Source: Natronosalvus hydrolyticus (GTDB lineage Archaea; Halobacteriota; Halobacteria; Halobacteriales; Natrialbaceae). Taken from it: a stretch of DNA of 64,000 bases. Below, one piece after another: positions 55,159 to 64,000 of this stretch. The notes under the pieces were generated by a model. That model was not told the origin of the DNA. It saw nothing but the letters and a program-made list of their open reading frames with translations, and ran no database searches. A program made the position numbers and the translations under genes. The stretch covers positions 1-64,000 of the forward strand of contig JAOPJZ010000014.1 of assembly GCA_025517525.1 (NCBI GenBank), in the 5' to 3' direction. How positions within the stretch are numbered: position 1 is the stretch's first letter; the number at the start of each line of letters is the position of its first letter.

Positions 55159-56841
55159 ATGTTCGATTCCGACGACCTCGAGGCCATCCGGGAAGACAAA
55201 CAGCGGTGGCACGAAAGCAAGGTCGAGCCGGTACTAGATCGATTTGGCGAACGAAAGGACACCTTTACGACGGATACTGGCGGGCAGGAGGTCGACCGTC
55301 TCTACACGCCGGATGACGTCGGCGATATCGACTACGGGGACGACATCGGGTTCCCGGGGGAGCCGCCGTACACGCGGGGGGTGTACTCGACGGGCTACCG
55401 GGGTCGACTGTGGACGATGCGTCAGTACGCCGGCTTTTCGACGCCCGAGGATACGAACGAGCGATTCCACTATCTGCTCGATCAGGGGCAGACGGGGCTG
55501 TCGATGGCGTTCGATCTGCCGACCCAGATGGGGCACGATTCGGATGCAGCAATGTCAGCCGGTGAGGTGGGCAAGGCGGGTGTCGCAATCGACTCACTCG
55601 ATGACATGGAGACGGTGTTCGACGGCATTCCACTGGACGAAGTGTCTACGAGCATGACGATCAACGCCCCTGCGTCGGTGCTTTTGGCGATGTACATCGC
55701 CGTCGGTGACCGGCAAGGCGTCGACCGCGAGACGCTTCGCGGGACGATTCAGAACGATCTGCTCAAAGAGTACATCGCCCGGAACACCTACATCTACCCG
55801 CCAGAGCCCTCGATGCGGATCATCACCGATATTTTCGAGTTCTGTGCCGAGGAAGTTCCCAAATTCAACACCATCTCGATTTCCGGCTATCACATCCGCG
55901 AGGCAGGCGCAACCGCCGCCCAGGAACTCGCCTTCACCCTCGGGAACGGCCTTGAGTACGTCGAAGCAGCCATCGAAACGGGGCTCGATGTCGACGACTT
56001 TGCACCTCAGCTATCGTTTTTCTTCAACGGACACAACAACATCTTCGAGGAGGTGGCGAAGTTCCGCGCGGCTCGTCGAATGTGGCACGATATGATGGAC
56101 GAGCGCTTCGACGCCCAGAATCCCAAATCCAAACAGCTCAAGTTCCACACGCAGACGGCCGGCTCGATGCTCACTGCCCAGCAGATCGAAAACAACGTGG
56201 TTCGAGTGGCCTATCAGGCGCTGGCTGCCGTTCTCGGTGGCACCCAGTCCCTACACACAAACGGCAAAGACGAGGCGTTGTCCCTGCCGACCGAGGAGTC
56301 CGTTCGGACAGCACTCCGAACCCAGCAAATACTCGCCCACGAGTCCGGAGCGGCTGATACGGTCGACCCCCTCGCCGGAAGTTACTACGTGGAAAGCCTC
56401 ACGGATCAGGTCGAAGCGGAGGCGTACGACCTCCTCGAGAAAGTCGACGAACGGGGCGGGATGCGGGAGGCAATCGAGAGTCAGTGGGTCCAGCGTCAGA
56501 TCCAGGATACGGCGTTCGACCGCCAGCGCGAAATCGAAGACGTGGACCGAATCATCGTCGGCGTCAATGAGTTCGAAGTCGACGAGGATCCGGAGATGGA
56601 CGTACAGGGGGTCACCGAAGCGGACGAGCGTCGCCAGATCCGACGGCTCGAATCCACACGGGAGAAACGCGACGACGAGGCCGTCGAGGCCGCACTCGAG
56701 GCCCTCCGAACGGCGACTAACGAAGACGAGAACCTGATGCCGTACATTATCGACGCGGTCAAAGCATATGCGACCGTCGGCGAAATCAGCGGCGTCATGC
56801 GCGAAGAGTTCGGTGAGTACACGCCTGGTAGCGCGATGTAG
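55159..56841 (+). CDS. Methylmalonyl-CoA mutase large subunit, catalytic part
   Basis: 560 residues from the ATG at 55159. The catalytic TIM barrel has [25 protein letters not shown], the substrate-binding [16 protein letters not shown], and [13 protein letters not shown]. No C-terminal B12-binding domain is present, as usual in archaea, where it is a separate small subunit not found in this window. It interconverts succinyl-CoA and methylmalonyl-CoA. The C-terminus [14 protein letters not shown] is family-typical. Confidence 0.95.
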   Translation: MFDSDDLEAIREDKQRWHESKVEPVLDRFGERKDTFTTDTGGQEVDRLYTPDDVGDIDYGDDIGFPGEPPYTRGVYSTGYRGRLWTMRQYAGFSTPEDTNERFHYLLDQGQTGLSMAFDLPTQMGHDSDAAMSAGEVGKAGVAIDSLDDMETVFDGIPLDEVSTSMTINAPASVLLAMYIAVGDRQGVDRETLRGTIQNDLLKEYIARNTYIYPPEPSMRIITDIFEFCAEEVPKFNTISISGYHIREAGATAAQELAFTLGNGLEYVEAAIETGLDVDDFAPQLSFFFNGHNNIFEEVAKFRAARRMWHDMMDERFDAQNPKSKQLKFHTQTAGSMLTAQQIENNVVRVAYQALAAVLGGTQSLHTNGKDEALSLPTEESVRTALRTQQILAHESGAADTVDPLAGSYYVESLTDQVEAEAYDLLEKVDERGGMREAIESQWVQRQIQDTAFDRQREIEDVDRIIVGVNEFEVDEDPEMDVQGVTEADERRQIRRLESTREKRDDEAVEAALEALRTATNEDENLMPYIIDAVKAYATVGEISGVMREEFGEYTPGSAM

Positions 56842-56989
56842 CCTGTAGACACCGCAGTTTAATCGATCGGTTCGCACGACTCTCGAGCGACTCGAGGGGA
56901 TAGCAAAGATATGCTCGAGCGACTCGAGGAACGTCCGCAGAACTGTCGCCATCGACACGCTCTTTTCGATGCCGGGGAGACGTAGGATA

Positions 56990-57970
56990 ATGACACACCA
57001 AATCGCCGTGATCCCTGGCGACGGCATCGGTCAGGAAGTCACCCCAGCAGCCGTTTCGGTCCTCGAGTCGTTCGACATCGATTTCGAGTTCGTCGAGGCG
57101 GATGCCGGTGACGCCGTCGAGGCGGAGACCGGGGCGGCACTGCCGGAGGAGACGTACGAACTGGCCGCTACTGCCGATGCAACGCTCTTTGGGGCCGCTG
57201 GGGAGAGTGCTGCAGACGTGATTTTGCCGCTTCGAGAGGCCGTCGACTCGTTCGTCAACGTGCGCCCGGCCAGAGCATACCCCGGCGTCGACGCGCTGCG
57301 CCCCGAAACCGACCTCGTCTTTTTGCGCGAGAACACCGAAGGTGTCTACTCCGGACACGAAAGCCGACTGAGTGATGACCTCTCGACGCTGACGCGCGTC
57401 GTGACTGACTCGGCGTCGAAACGGCTGGCCACCTTCGCCTGTGACTACGTGAGCGACCGCGGCCTCGAGGGCTTTACCGTCGCCCACAAGGCAAACGTCA
57501 TGCGCGAAACCGACGGCCGATTCCGCGACGCCGTCGCCGAAGTCGCTGACGAACACGGCGTCGAAACCGATGAAGTACTCATGGACGCCTTCGCCACGCA
57601 CATCTGTCTCGATCCGACCCAGTTTGATGTCGTGGTTTGCCCGAATCTCGCCGGGGACGTCCTGTCCGACCTCGCTGCCGGACTCGTCGGCGGACTCGGA
57701 TTGCTCCCGAGTGCCAACATTGGCCCCGACCGGGCGCTCTTTGAGCCGGTTCACGGCACTGCGCCCGATATCGCCGGTGAGGGGATTGCGAATCCCGCCG
57801 CCGCGATTCTCTCGGCCGCTATGTTGCTCGAGTATCTGGGCTACGATGAAGAAGGCAAGACGGTCCGTTCGGCTGTCGAATCCGTCCTCGAGACGGGGCC
57901 ACGAACGGGTGACCTCGGAGGCGAGGCATCGACCGACGAGATGACGACAGCGATTATCGACGCGCTATAA
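56990..57970 (+). CDS. leuB: 3-isopropylmalate dehydrogenase
   Basis: 326 residues from the ATG at 56990. It oxidatively decarboxylates 3-isopropylmalate with NAD. Motifs are [36 protein letters not shown], and metal Asp residues in [18 protein letters not shown]. The [17 protein letters not shown] loop contacts NAD. Isocitrate-type specificity is less likely from the RPAR context. It is separated from leuCD by about 34 kb, although it usually ends the haloarchaeal ilv-leu operon. Confidence 0.9.
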   Translation: MTHQIAVIPGDGIGQEVTPAAVSVLESFDIDFEFVEADAGDAVEAETGAALPEETYELAATADATLFGAAGESAADVILPLREAVDSFVNVRPARAYPGVDALRPETDLVFLRENTEGVYSGHESRLSDDLSTLTRVVTDSASKRLATFACDYVSDRGLEGFTVAHKANVMRETDGRFRDAVAEVADEHGVETDEVLMDAFATHICLDPTQFDVVVCPNLAGDVLSDLAAGLVGGLGLLPSANIGPDRALFEPVHGTAPDIAGEGIANPAAAILSAAMLLEYLGYDEEGKTVRSAVESVLETGPRTGDLGGEASTDEMTTAIIDAL

Positions 57971-58017
57971 CGGCGAATTTCCACCCGATATTCACATTCG
58001 GACTTTGATACTATATT

Positions 58018-58085
58018 ACTATTGAATAGTTACTAACATACTATTTATCTACTATTTATTTACTATTTATTTACTATTATTTGGC
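58018..58085. repeat. AT-rich dyad plus 11-nt tandem repeat
   Basis: ACTATTGAATAGT (58018-58030) is a perfect dyad. TACTATTTATC/T repeats three times exactly every 11 nt from 58039, followed by a partial fourth copy. The block lies 48 nt after leuB. On the plus strand it is T-rich enough to terminate leuB; the repeated units could also bind a regulator. Confidence 0.6.
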
Positions 58086-58260
58086 TACGTATCTCATTTC
58101 GAGAAAGGACCGGCCCTTTCGAACGACGTCTCGAGATGCCGTCAATCTGCCACACCACGCCACGCCCACTGTCGATCAAGCTTCCGGACGACCCGAAATC
58201 GTCGCTCGCCGAAACATGTTCGCCGATACCCTCTGTAGGTCACGGTCGGACGTCTCACGT

Positions 58261-58578
58261 ATGAGACAGGAGTCGCCGGATTTGCACCGCGGTCACGTGT
58301 CTCCAGGGGAGCCGAGCGGGTCGGCCGACACCGATTCGACACCCATATTTGGGCCTGACAGACCGGTAGAGAGCGTTTTATCCTGTGGTCGAAAAACCGC
58401 TAAAATCGAACGTCAGGCCGTGGATACGGCTATTTCACGTCTCGAGGGCGAGACATCACTATCGGCGGAGCAAAGACGGGCCGTCGAGCAAGTGGCAGAG
58501 CAACTGGTCGCGACTCTGGGTCCGGTAGCTGCACAACTGGTGACTGAACCGACTAACGGGGATCCCTCATCCCAGTAA
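58261..58578 (+). CDS. Hypothetical protein, start uncertain
   Basis: 105 residues from the ATG at 58261; an ATG at 58216 and an upstream TTG are in frame. The first half is polar and disordered. The second half is a helical stretch, ERQAVDTAISRLEGETSLS then EQRRAVEQVAEQLVATLGP, resembling the helical tails of haloarchaeal glutamyl-tRNA reductases in layout, although no such enzyme is present. It may be a small helical adaptor or not a gene at all. Confidence 0.45.
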   Translation: MRQESPDLHRGHVSPGEPSGSADTDSTPIFGPDRPVESVLSCGRKTAKIERQAVDTAISRLEGETSLSAEQRRAVEQVAEQLVATLGPVAAQLVTEPTNGDPSSQ

Positions 58579-58604
58579 CGGGAATTCGTCTTCATGGATA
58601 CCGA

Positions 58605-59318
58605 TTACGCTTCGTCGAGCATCGAGAGCGACCGCGTGTAGCGCCGTATCGTCTCGCCGTTTTCGTCACGTAACTCGAGAACGAACTGTTTCTGTCCGAC
58701 GACTTCCTCGAGGTCACCGACCGCGAACTCGACCGTATACGGTGGCTCGTCGATCCGCTCGAGCGTTCGATCGCCGGAGGTCACCACGATGTGGTCGATA
58801 CCGGCCTCATTCGAGAGCGAGCACTGGACGAGATCGTCGAGGACGACGCAGTCGACGTCGGGATTGACGTCGGGTTGGCGCTCGCCGTCCTCGAATATGG
58901 TGCCGAAGTCGAGGAGCATCGGCGAGATGGGGGCGGTGCCGAGGATAATGACGATGGTGAAGAAGACGGTCAAGTTGATCTTCGAGGCTTTATTTGCAAA
59001 GGTCCGGGTAATCGGGTGCTCGGCCGAGCGACGAAGCCGAATCGCTATGGGAAGGATGACAAAGTGCGTCAGCGGTCCCCAGAGGATGAGGACGAATCCG
59101 TAGGCCATCACGTAATACAGGAACGTCCAGTCGGGGCGATACGATAACAGGAGAGCCCCTGCTGACCAGCAAAAGAAGCCGATAAACAGCAAGCCAAAAC
59201 TCTTGAGGACACGCCAGATGGGCGTGTTGGCGTAGTAAATACTGAGGATATCGTTCCAGTAGCGTCTCACCGTTGGGCGAACCGGCGGCACGAGCGACGC
59301 GGAATCATCGGAGGTCAT
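58605..59318 (-). CDS. Membrane protein with extracytoplasmic domain
   Basis: 237 residues. Three hydrophobic segments lie at about 43-62 (FGLLFIGFFCWSAGALLL), 66-95 (FLYYVMAYGFVLILWGPLTHF) and 117-135 (VFFTIVIILGTAPISPML). The remaining about 100 residues look beta-rich with two cysteines (CVVLDDLVQC), Ig-like in pattern. Family unknown. It is on the strand of the oxidase genes, 70 nt downstream, and may be cotranscribed with them. Confidence 0.7.
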   Translation of the reverse strand: MTSDDSASLVPPVRPTVRRYWNDILSIYYANTPIWRVLKSFGLLFIGFFCWSAGALLLSYRPDWTFLYYVMAYGFVLILWGPLTHFVILPIAIRLRRSAEHPITRTFANKASKINLTVFFTIVIILGTAPISPMLLDFGTIFEDGERQPDVNPDVDCVVLDDLVQCSLSNEAGIDHIVVTSGDRTLERIDEPPYTVEFAVGDLEEVVGQKQFVLELRDENGETIRRYTRSLSMLDEA

Positions 59319-59388
59319 TGTGGTTGAGTCGAGTGTATGGGAGTGGTTCGTGTCTCGAGTGGGAGACAGGGATGATACCGAATCTCAG

Positions 59389-61107
59389 TTAGGCACCGAT
59401 CTGCCAGAGTTGGCTCAGCAGATACCAGTTCAGGACGTACGTGATGACGAACGCACCCAGGAAGATGAGACAGAGCACGAACGTGCCGCGCATCTCGTAG
59501 GTGTGTACCGGGTCGCCACCATCGGCGTACAGCCCGCCATCAGGTGTGAGGTCGTCGTTGTCCCCGGGCTCGAGCTTCCGGCCGAAGAGTACCGAGCCGA
59601 CGGCGATCACCAGGAATAACACGCCACCGAGGATGGCCAGCAGGGCGAACAGGCCGAAGACGTTGAACAGTGGTGCCGCAGCCGCGAGGCTGAAGTCCGT
59701 TCCGGGGATGTTCTCGACGACTTCGACGGTTCGGCGCGGAACGCCGTAGAGGATGCCCACGTACATCAACATCAGCGTGGCAATGCTCATCGCGCCAGCG
59801 TAGAAGTACGGCTGAATCGAAGCGAGTTTCGGCGAGATGAACGCTCGCATGAACATGGTCCTGATGACGAAGTAACTCAGTCCCATGAACGCCACCGTCG
59901 TCCCGAGAACGACCGTCGCGTGGAAGTGGCCGACGGTCGCGAGCGTGTTGTGCCAGGTCATATTGAGCTGGAGCTGCCCCATCAACACGCCCGTAATCCC
60001 GCCGAGGAACCCGAACAGGATGATCGAGAAGATCGTCGAGGAGAAGACTGGATTCTTCCAGGGTGCGCTGGTGAGCCAGCCGAACAGGCCGCCACCGAGG
60101 CCGCGTTTCCGTCGGCCTGCTTCGATACCGGCCGGAATCGCGAACGCGTGAATCAGGCTCGCGAACGTCGCGCCGTAGAACGCGTACGACGTGTTGAAAA
60201 TTCGCCAGCCGGTCGAGACGGCTGGATCGGAGAGCAAGTGGTGGGCTGCTCCGAGGTTGATGAAGAACAAATAGAGGATAAAGGCCGTTCTCGAGACTTT
60301 CTCGCTCACGATTTCAGCCCCACCGACGACGTGGGTCAAGAAGTACCAGACGACGATCATCGCTACGAGATTGATCTGCTGGGAGCCGTGGCCGACGATC
60401 CAGTACAGCTGTCGGTACAGCGCCGCGTCGATCGAGCCGATGAGTTCAATTCGCCACGCGAAGGCGTACCCGAAGGCGACGAGACCGCCAACGATGGCTT
60501 CGACGGCGATAATACCGGTGACGAACGCACCGAAACTCACCAGCGGAAGCGTCCCGTCCGGATTCTCACGCTTTTCGAACCAGAGCGTGGCGAAAAACGG
60601 TAGCGCCGAAATCGTCGCCCCGAGCAAGAACACGATTGCGCCACCATAGAACAGCGGGTCCGACGGTAACGGGGCGTAGGAGGTCAAAAGCGGCGCTTGA
60701 TCCGGCGCACTCGTAGTCCAGATGGCGTAGTTGACCAGTAAGGCACCGGCAACCATCGTGCCCCAGCCCAGCTGGGCCAGTCGCTCGAGCGGAAGTTTCC
60801 GGCCAAGGACCATCGGACCACCGACGTAGAGGATGGCAATCTCCATGAAGATCATCCAGAAGATGAGTAGGTTCCACGCATGGAGACTGAGGTGCGTGTA
60901 GAAATCACCGGGGCCAAGCAAGCCGACGACTTCCCACCGGGTCATCGCGACGGTAAACGCGAAGATCCCCCCGTATAGGAGTGCGACAATGGCCGTGAGC
61001 GCGAACAGTTTGACGTACTTTTCGACGGATTCGTGGATCTGGAGGCCGGTAACCGAACACTTTCGAAAGCCGTCAGCACCGTAATCGTTATCGAAGAGTC
61101 CCAGCAT
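59389..61107 (-). CDS. Heme-copper oxidoreductase subunit I, probable NO reductase type
   Basis: 572 residues and about 14 helices in the B-type (ba3-like) layout. Metal ligands are present: His72 or His76 (low-spin heme), His240, His289-His290, His394 and His396. The oxygen-reductase HPxVY sequence is replaced by HGSQQ (240-244), so the tyrosine that cross-links to a CuB ligand is missing. Loss of this tyrosine is characteristic of nitric oxide reductases in the superfamily. It abuts the CuA subunit gene (ATG next to TAA). Which NOR family (eNOR, sNOR, gNOR or nNOR) is not decided here; an unusual oxidase remains possible. Confidence 0.85.
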   Translation of the reverse strand: MLGLFDNDYGADGFRKCSVTGLQIHESVEKYVKLFALTAIVALLYGGIFAFTVAMTRWEVVGLLGPGDFYTHLSLHAWNLLIFWMIFMEIAILYVGGPMVLGRKLPLERLAQLGWGTMVAGALLVNYAIWTTSAPDQAPLLTSYAPLPSDPLFYGGAIVFLLGATISALPFFATLWFEKRENPDGTLPLVSFGAFVTGIIAVEAIVGGLVAFGYAFAWRIELIGSIDAALYRQLYWIVGHGSQQINLVAMIVVWYFLTHVVGGAEIVSEKVSRTAFILYLFFINLGAAHHLLSDPAVSTGWRIFNTSYAFYGATFASLIHAFAIPAGIEAGRRKRGLGGGLFGWLTSAPWKNPVFSSTIFSIILFGFLGGITGVLMGQLQLNMTWHNTLATVGHFHATVVLGTTVAFMGLSYFVIRTMFMRAFISPKLASIQPYFYAGAMSIATLMLMYVGILYGVPRRTVEVVENIPGTDFSLAAAAPLFNVFGLFALLAILGGVLFLVIAVGSVLFGRKLEPGDNDDLTPDGGLYADGGDPVHTYEMRGTFVLCLIFLGAFVITYVLNWYLLSQLWQIGA

Positions 61108-61653
61108 TTAGTTCTCCTCCGTAACGATGATGGTATCGTGCATCGAGCGGTGGCCCTCGCCACAGAACTCGTTACAGATGATGTGATACGTCCCCGGTTC
61201 GTCGAACGTCATCGGAACGACCCACTCGTAGCCGGGCAACACCTGCAGATTGATCTGTTTGCTCAGGGTTGCTTCAGGGCGGAGTGAAAAGCCGTGCTGG
61301 ACGTCATACGAACTGAGGTGAAAGTCGTACTGTGTTCCGGCCTCGAGGACGACGGGCGCGCCGTCCCAGGCGAACCGAATGCCGGCCATGTAGACGTCGG
61401 TTCCCTCGGGCACGAGTCCCTGTTCAGTTTCTTCAGCGGCCTCCTCGTAGGCGTTCATCTTTTCCCGGAACTCGGATTCGGACACCTGGTAGGTTTCCCC
61501 AATGGGGTTCTGGTCACCGGTTCGCGTCCAGATGCTCATCCAACCGAACAGGACGAGCGACCAGACGACGCCGAGGCCCAGCCAGATAGACTCACGTCGA
61601 TTGACGGTCTGATCCCACCAGTTTCCTTCCGGTGGTTTGATTGGTGACGTCAT
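61108..61653 (-). CDS. Heme-copper oxidoreductase subunit II with CuA site
   Basis: 181 residues: one N-terminal helix (WLGLGVVWSLVLFGWMSIW) and a cupredoxin domain. The complete CuA set is visible: His120 (VQHGFSL), Cys160, Glu162, Cys164, His168 and Met171 (CNEFCGEGHRSM). It accepts electrons from a soluble copper or heme protein (a halocyanin is usual in this group) and passes them to subunit I. The stop abuts the subunit I start; the small membrane gene lies 3 nt upstream. Confidence 0.93.
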   Translation of the reverse strand: MTSPIKPPEGNWWDQTVNRRESIWLGLGVVWSLVLFGWMSIWTRTGDQNPIGETYQVSESEFREKMNAYEEAAEETEQGLVPEGTDVYMAGIRFAWDGAPVVLEAGTQYDFHLSSYDVQHGFSLRPEATLSKQINLQVLPGYEWVVPMTFDEPGTYHIICNEFCGEGHRSMHDTIIVTEEN

Positions 61654-61656
61654 TGG

Positions 61657-61803
61657 TTACCCCACGGGAACTGAAAAGATATCGACGACTCCCCAGACGA
61701 CGTAGACGACGAGAAAGAACGCGAGTGCTAGCGCCGCCAGGAGCCAGATACGGTTATACAGTCGTTGCATGAACGGAATCTCATCCGATGAGTGGGTGGT
61801 CAT
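61657..61803 (-). CDS. Single-helix small subunit of the oxidoreductase
   Basis: 48 residues from the ATG at 61803, with one membrane helix (IWLLAALALAFFLVVYVVWG) after EIPFMQRLYNR. Upstream in-frame ATGs at 61842 and 61860 would add a charged tail. Small one-helix proteins precede the CuA subunit in haloarchaeal oxidase operons. The 3-nt gap to subunit II makes it part of the operon. Confidence 0.7.
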   Translation of the reverse strand: MTTHSSDEIPFMQRLYNRIWLLAALALAFFLVVYVVWGVVDIFSVPVG

Positions 61804-61870
61804 TCGTGTTTCCCTGTCCGGGTTTTCGAAGAACCGCTCCATGGACGTTGTCGCGTACATGTTCGCTTAC

Positions 61871-61983
61871 CTGATACTGTCTACTGTGCCAGTGTCCGGT
61901 GGTTTGCCTACTGGGTCGACAATCACTCCGCATCAGGTCCGAATCGGCAATCACTGAGAAGAGACCACAGTAAACCGTATGAC
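61871..61983. repeat. Palindromic dispersed element, copy E
   Basis: The arms CTGATACTGTCTACTGT (61871-61887) and ACAGTAAACCGTATGAC (61967-61983) are inverted repeats matching at 13 of 17 positions. The right arm matches copy D closely (ATACGGTTTACTGT and GATTGCC). It fills the promoter space of the oxidase operon. Confidence 0.55.
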
Positions 61984-62070
61984 GGCGCAAAGTCTGCCAC
62001 CTCGAGAATGGGCCGTCATAGCTAACGAGACCGCTCATCCCATTTCATCGCTCCCGCACTCGAGGGGCAC

Positions 62071-64000
62071 TTACCCCGATTCGTCGGCTTGCTCGAGCAC
62101 CGGCCGACTGGAGTTGGACACCACGATGATACTGCTCAGTGCCATCGCGAGGGCAGCAAACAGCGGATTGATCATGCCGACGGCGGCCAGCGGAATCGCA
62201 ATTGCATTATAGAGGAGCGCCCAGCCGACGTTCTCTCGAATTCGCCGGCGAGTGCCGGCGGCGACGCCGAAGACACGACTCACGTCGCGAAGGTCGGCGC
62301 AAGTCAACACTGCATCAGCCGCATCACTCGCTCGAGCCGTCCCACTGCCCATGGCGATGCCGAGGTCGGCGGCTGCGAGCGCGGGCGCGTCGTTCGTGCC
62401 GTCACCGACCATGGCGGTTGGCCGGGAAGCGGATAGCCGACGAATTGTCTCGACTTTTCCGTCAGGCGGGACGCCAGCGAAGACCTGATCGACGGCAGGA
62501 TGCTCGCGAAAACGCGTCGTTGCCGACGGGTCGTCACCGGTGAGGACGACGATTTGTCGGCCCTCGAAATCCTCGAAAACCGCGTCCCACTCGTCCCGCT
62601 CCCGGTCACCGACGACGACCACGGTGCGAATCCGGTCCCCCACACCGACTACGACCGGCAGCCGACCGGCCGCTCGAGCGTCATCGACGACCGTTTCGAG
62701 GTCCTCGGGCAGCGGGCCGACGCGGCGCTCGAGGAGTGCTGGTGTGCCAACGACCACCTCTTCGCCGTCAACGTGGGCGCTGATGCCTGCCCCGGGATGG
62801 CGTTGGAAGTCGCTCACGGTCGCTCCGGGGGAGGCACTCGCCTCGGTATCGACGTCGCTCGAGGAGCCAGGATTGCGGGTGATGGCCCCACCGTCCGTGA
62901 TGGGGGCAGCGCCCTCGCTCTCGATGCTCGACTGCGTTTCATCCCCTGTTGCCTCGAGATGAGTGCAGATCGCTCGAGCGACCGGGTGCTCGGACAATTG
63001 TTCGACAGCCGCCGCTGTCTGGAAGGCGTCTTCATCGCCGTGAACCTCGAGAACGGTCATCTCGCCGGCAGTGAGGGTACCCGTTTTGTCGAAGACCAGC
63101 GTCTCGATGAAGGGTGCCGATTCGAACAGCGAGGCGTTCGTCACGACGATGCCGCGCTCGAGGCCGTCTCGCAATCCGGAGGCGACCGCGAGCGGTGTGG
63201 CCAGCCCCATCGCACACGGGCACGAGACCACGAGGACCGTTAGACCGGTAAGGAGGGCAGACGCTGGCGGGGTACCCGTCACGAGTCGCCATCCCGTGAC
63301 CACGATGGCGAGAGTGAGGACGAACGGGACGAAGACGGTCGCCAGTTTGTCAGCAAACCGTTGTACGCCGGGTGATCCACTCTGGATCTCCCAGAGCATG
63401 GTGGCGATGTGGTCGATTGTACTCGTCGCGTCCGGGCCGACTTCGATGACGAGCGCGCTGTCGGTAACGACCGAGCCACCGATCGCATCGTCCCCCGGCC
63501 CCTTGGTGACCGGCAGCGATTCACCCGTCAGGAGCGACTCGTCGATGCCTGCCGTTCCCTCGCGAATCGTGCCATCGATAGGGATTCGCTCGCCGGGCCG
63601 GACGATCACCCGGTCACCTGACTCGAGAGCGTCAACATCGACGGTTTCGGTCCCCTCGTCAGTCTGTAACGTAGCGTCTCGAGACCGGGCAGCGGTCACC
63701 CTCGAGAGCAGTGAGGTTGCCCGATGTTTGACCCGCCGTTCGTAGTAGGTGCCGAGGCTGACGACCATAATAACGGCGACGGTGACGTCGTAGTAGAGGT
63801 GCGTGCTGCCCAGAGCGAGGGCGACGGTACTGTAGGCGTATGCCGAAAGCGCCGCAATCGACACCAGCAGGTCCATGTTCGGACGGCCAACACGAACGCT
63901 CACGTAGGCACCACGGAGGACCGGATACCCGGTATACACGAGAACGATCGTCGTCAGGACGCCGACGAAACCCATGGGGAGATAGATACCGAGCGCGGTC
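62071..64000 (-). CDS. Copper-type P1B ATPase, N-terminus outside the window
   Basis: At least 642 residues; the frame is open to base 64000, so the N-terminal metal domain and first helices lie beyond. Motifs are SCPCAMGLATP (CPC ion site), VFDKTGTLT (phosphorylated Asp), SEHPVARAI (HP motif), DESLLTGESLPV and GDGTNDAPAL. CPC with this layout indicates Cu(I) or Ag(I) export, including the FixI/CtpA type that delivers copper to oxidases. It lies next to the copper-containing oxidoreductase operon on the same strand, but upstream, with the repeat element between them. Confidence 0.93.
   Translation of the reverse strand, partial: TALGIYLPMGFVGVLTTIVLVYTGYPVLRGAYVSVRVGRPNMDLLVSIAALSAYAYSTVALALGSTHLYYDVTVAVIMVVSLGTYYERRVKHRATSLLSRVTAARSRDATLQTDEGTETVDVDALESGDRVIVRPGERIPIDGTIREGTAGIDESLLTGESLPVTKGPGDDAIGGSVVTDSALVIEVGPDATSTIDHIATMLWEIQSGSPGVQRFADKLATVFVPFVLTLAIVVTGWRLVTGTPPASALLTGLTVLVVSCPCAMGLATPLAVASGLRDGLERGIVVTNASLFESAPFIETLVFDKTGTLTAGEMTVLEVHGDEDAFQTAAAVEQLSEHPVARAICTHLEATGDETQSSIESEGAAPITDGGAITRNPGSSSDVDTEASASPGATVSDFQRHPGAGISAHVDGEEVVVGTPALLERRVGPLPEDLETVVDDARAAGRLPVVVGVGDRIRTVVVVGDRERDEWDAVFEDFEGRQIVVLTGDDPSATTRFREHPAVDQVFAGVPPDGKVETIRRLSASRPTAMVGDGTNDAPALAAADLGIAMGSGTARASDAADAVLTCADLRDVSRVFGVAAGTRRRIRENVGWALLYNAIAIPLAAVGMINPLFAALAMALSSIIVVSNSSRPVLEQADESG

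Overview
The window is 64 kb of chromosome from a halophilic archaeon, most likely a member of the Natrialbales. The evidence is high GC, strongly acidic proteins, TATA boxes about 26 nt upstream of leaderless or nearly leaderless starts, Tat-type lipoprotein signals, very frequent CTCGAG, and many families restricted to haloarchaea (TbsP, DUF7344, DUF5779, the zinc-ribbon GENRC family). I saw no rRNA, tRNA, CRISPR array or intact insertion sequence.

Region 1 (1-5.4 kb) holds a very large fused protein: winged helix, FilR1-like sensor domain, STAND-like P-loop NTPase and a C-terminal array of exactly 120-nt TPR units. Two small haloarchaeal proteins follow. Region 2 (5.7-21 kb) is mostly housekeeping: folD and glyA (one-carbon metabolism), a polyprenyl synthase for lipid precursors, an O-methyltransferase, an M29 aminopeptidase, an aldo-keto reductase, the regulators TrmB and TbsP, and a CHAT-type cysteine-protease-like protein. 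Region 3 (21.2-28.9 kb) is a minus-strand branched-chain amino acid block, leuA-ilvB-ilvN-ilvC-small protein-leuC-leuD. leuA has a disrupted-looking 5' end, ilvB is preceded by an overlapping 21-codon ORF, and leuB lies 34 kb away at 57 kb.

Region 4 (29-36.3 kb) carries conserved hypotheticals, a two-domain VOC protein, phoU, a membrane-anchored DUF7344 protein, an acetyl-CoA-synthetase-like enzyme and an Lrp/AsnC regulator. Region 5 (36.3-52 kb) is a catabolic island: a complete oligopeptide-type ABC transporter, an Asp/Glu/hydantoin racemase, and two full HyuA-HyuB (hydantoinase/oxoprolinase) pairs arranged divergently around a cupin gene. Both hyuA promoters carry the same TTTGTGCA element 11 nt from the TATA centre.

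Region 6 (52-64 kb) contains a GNAT acetyltransferase, a formate/nitrite-type channel fused to two UspA domains, the methylmalonyl-CoA mutase large subunit, leuB, and a heme-copper oxidase operon. The catalytic subunit of that operon has Gln where oxygen reductases have the active-site Tyr, while subunit II keeps a complete CuA site. A copper-type P1B ATPase, cut by the window end, lies next to it. A family of short palindromic dispersed elements (8.3, 29.1, 29.6, 53.1 and 61.9 kb) sits mainly in the intergenic spaces.
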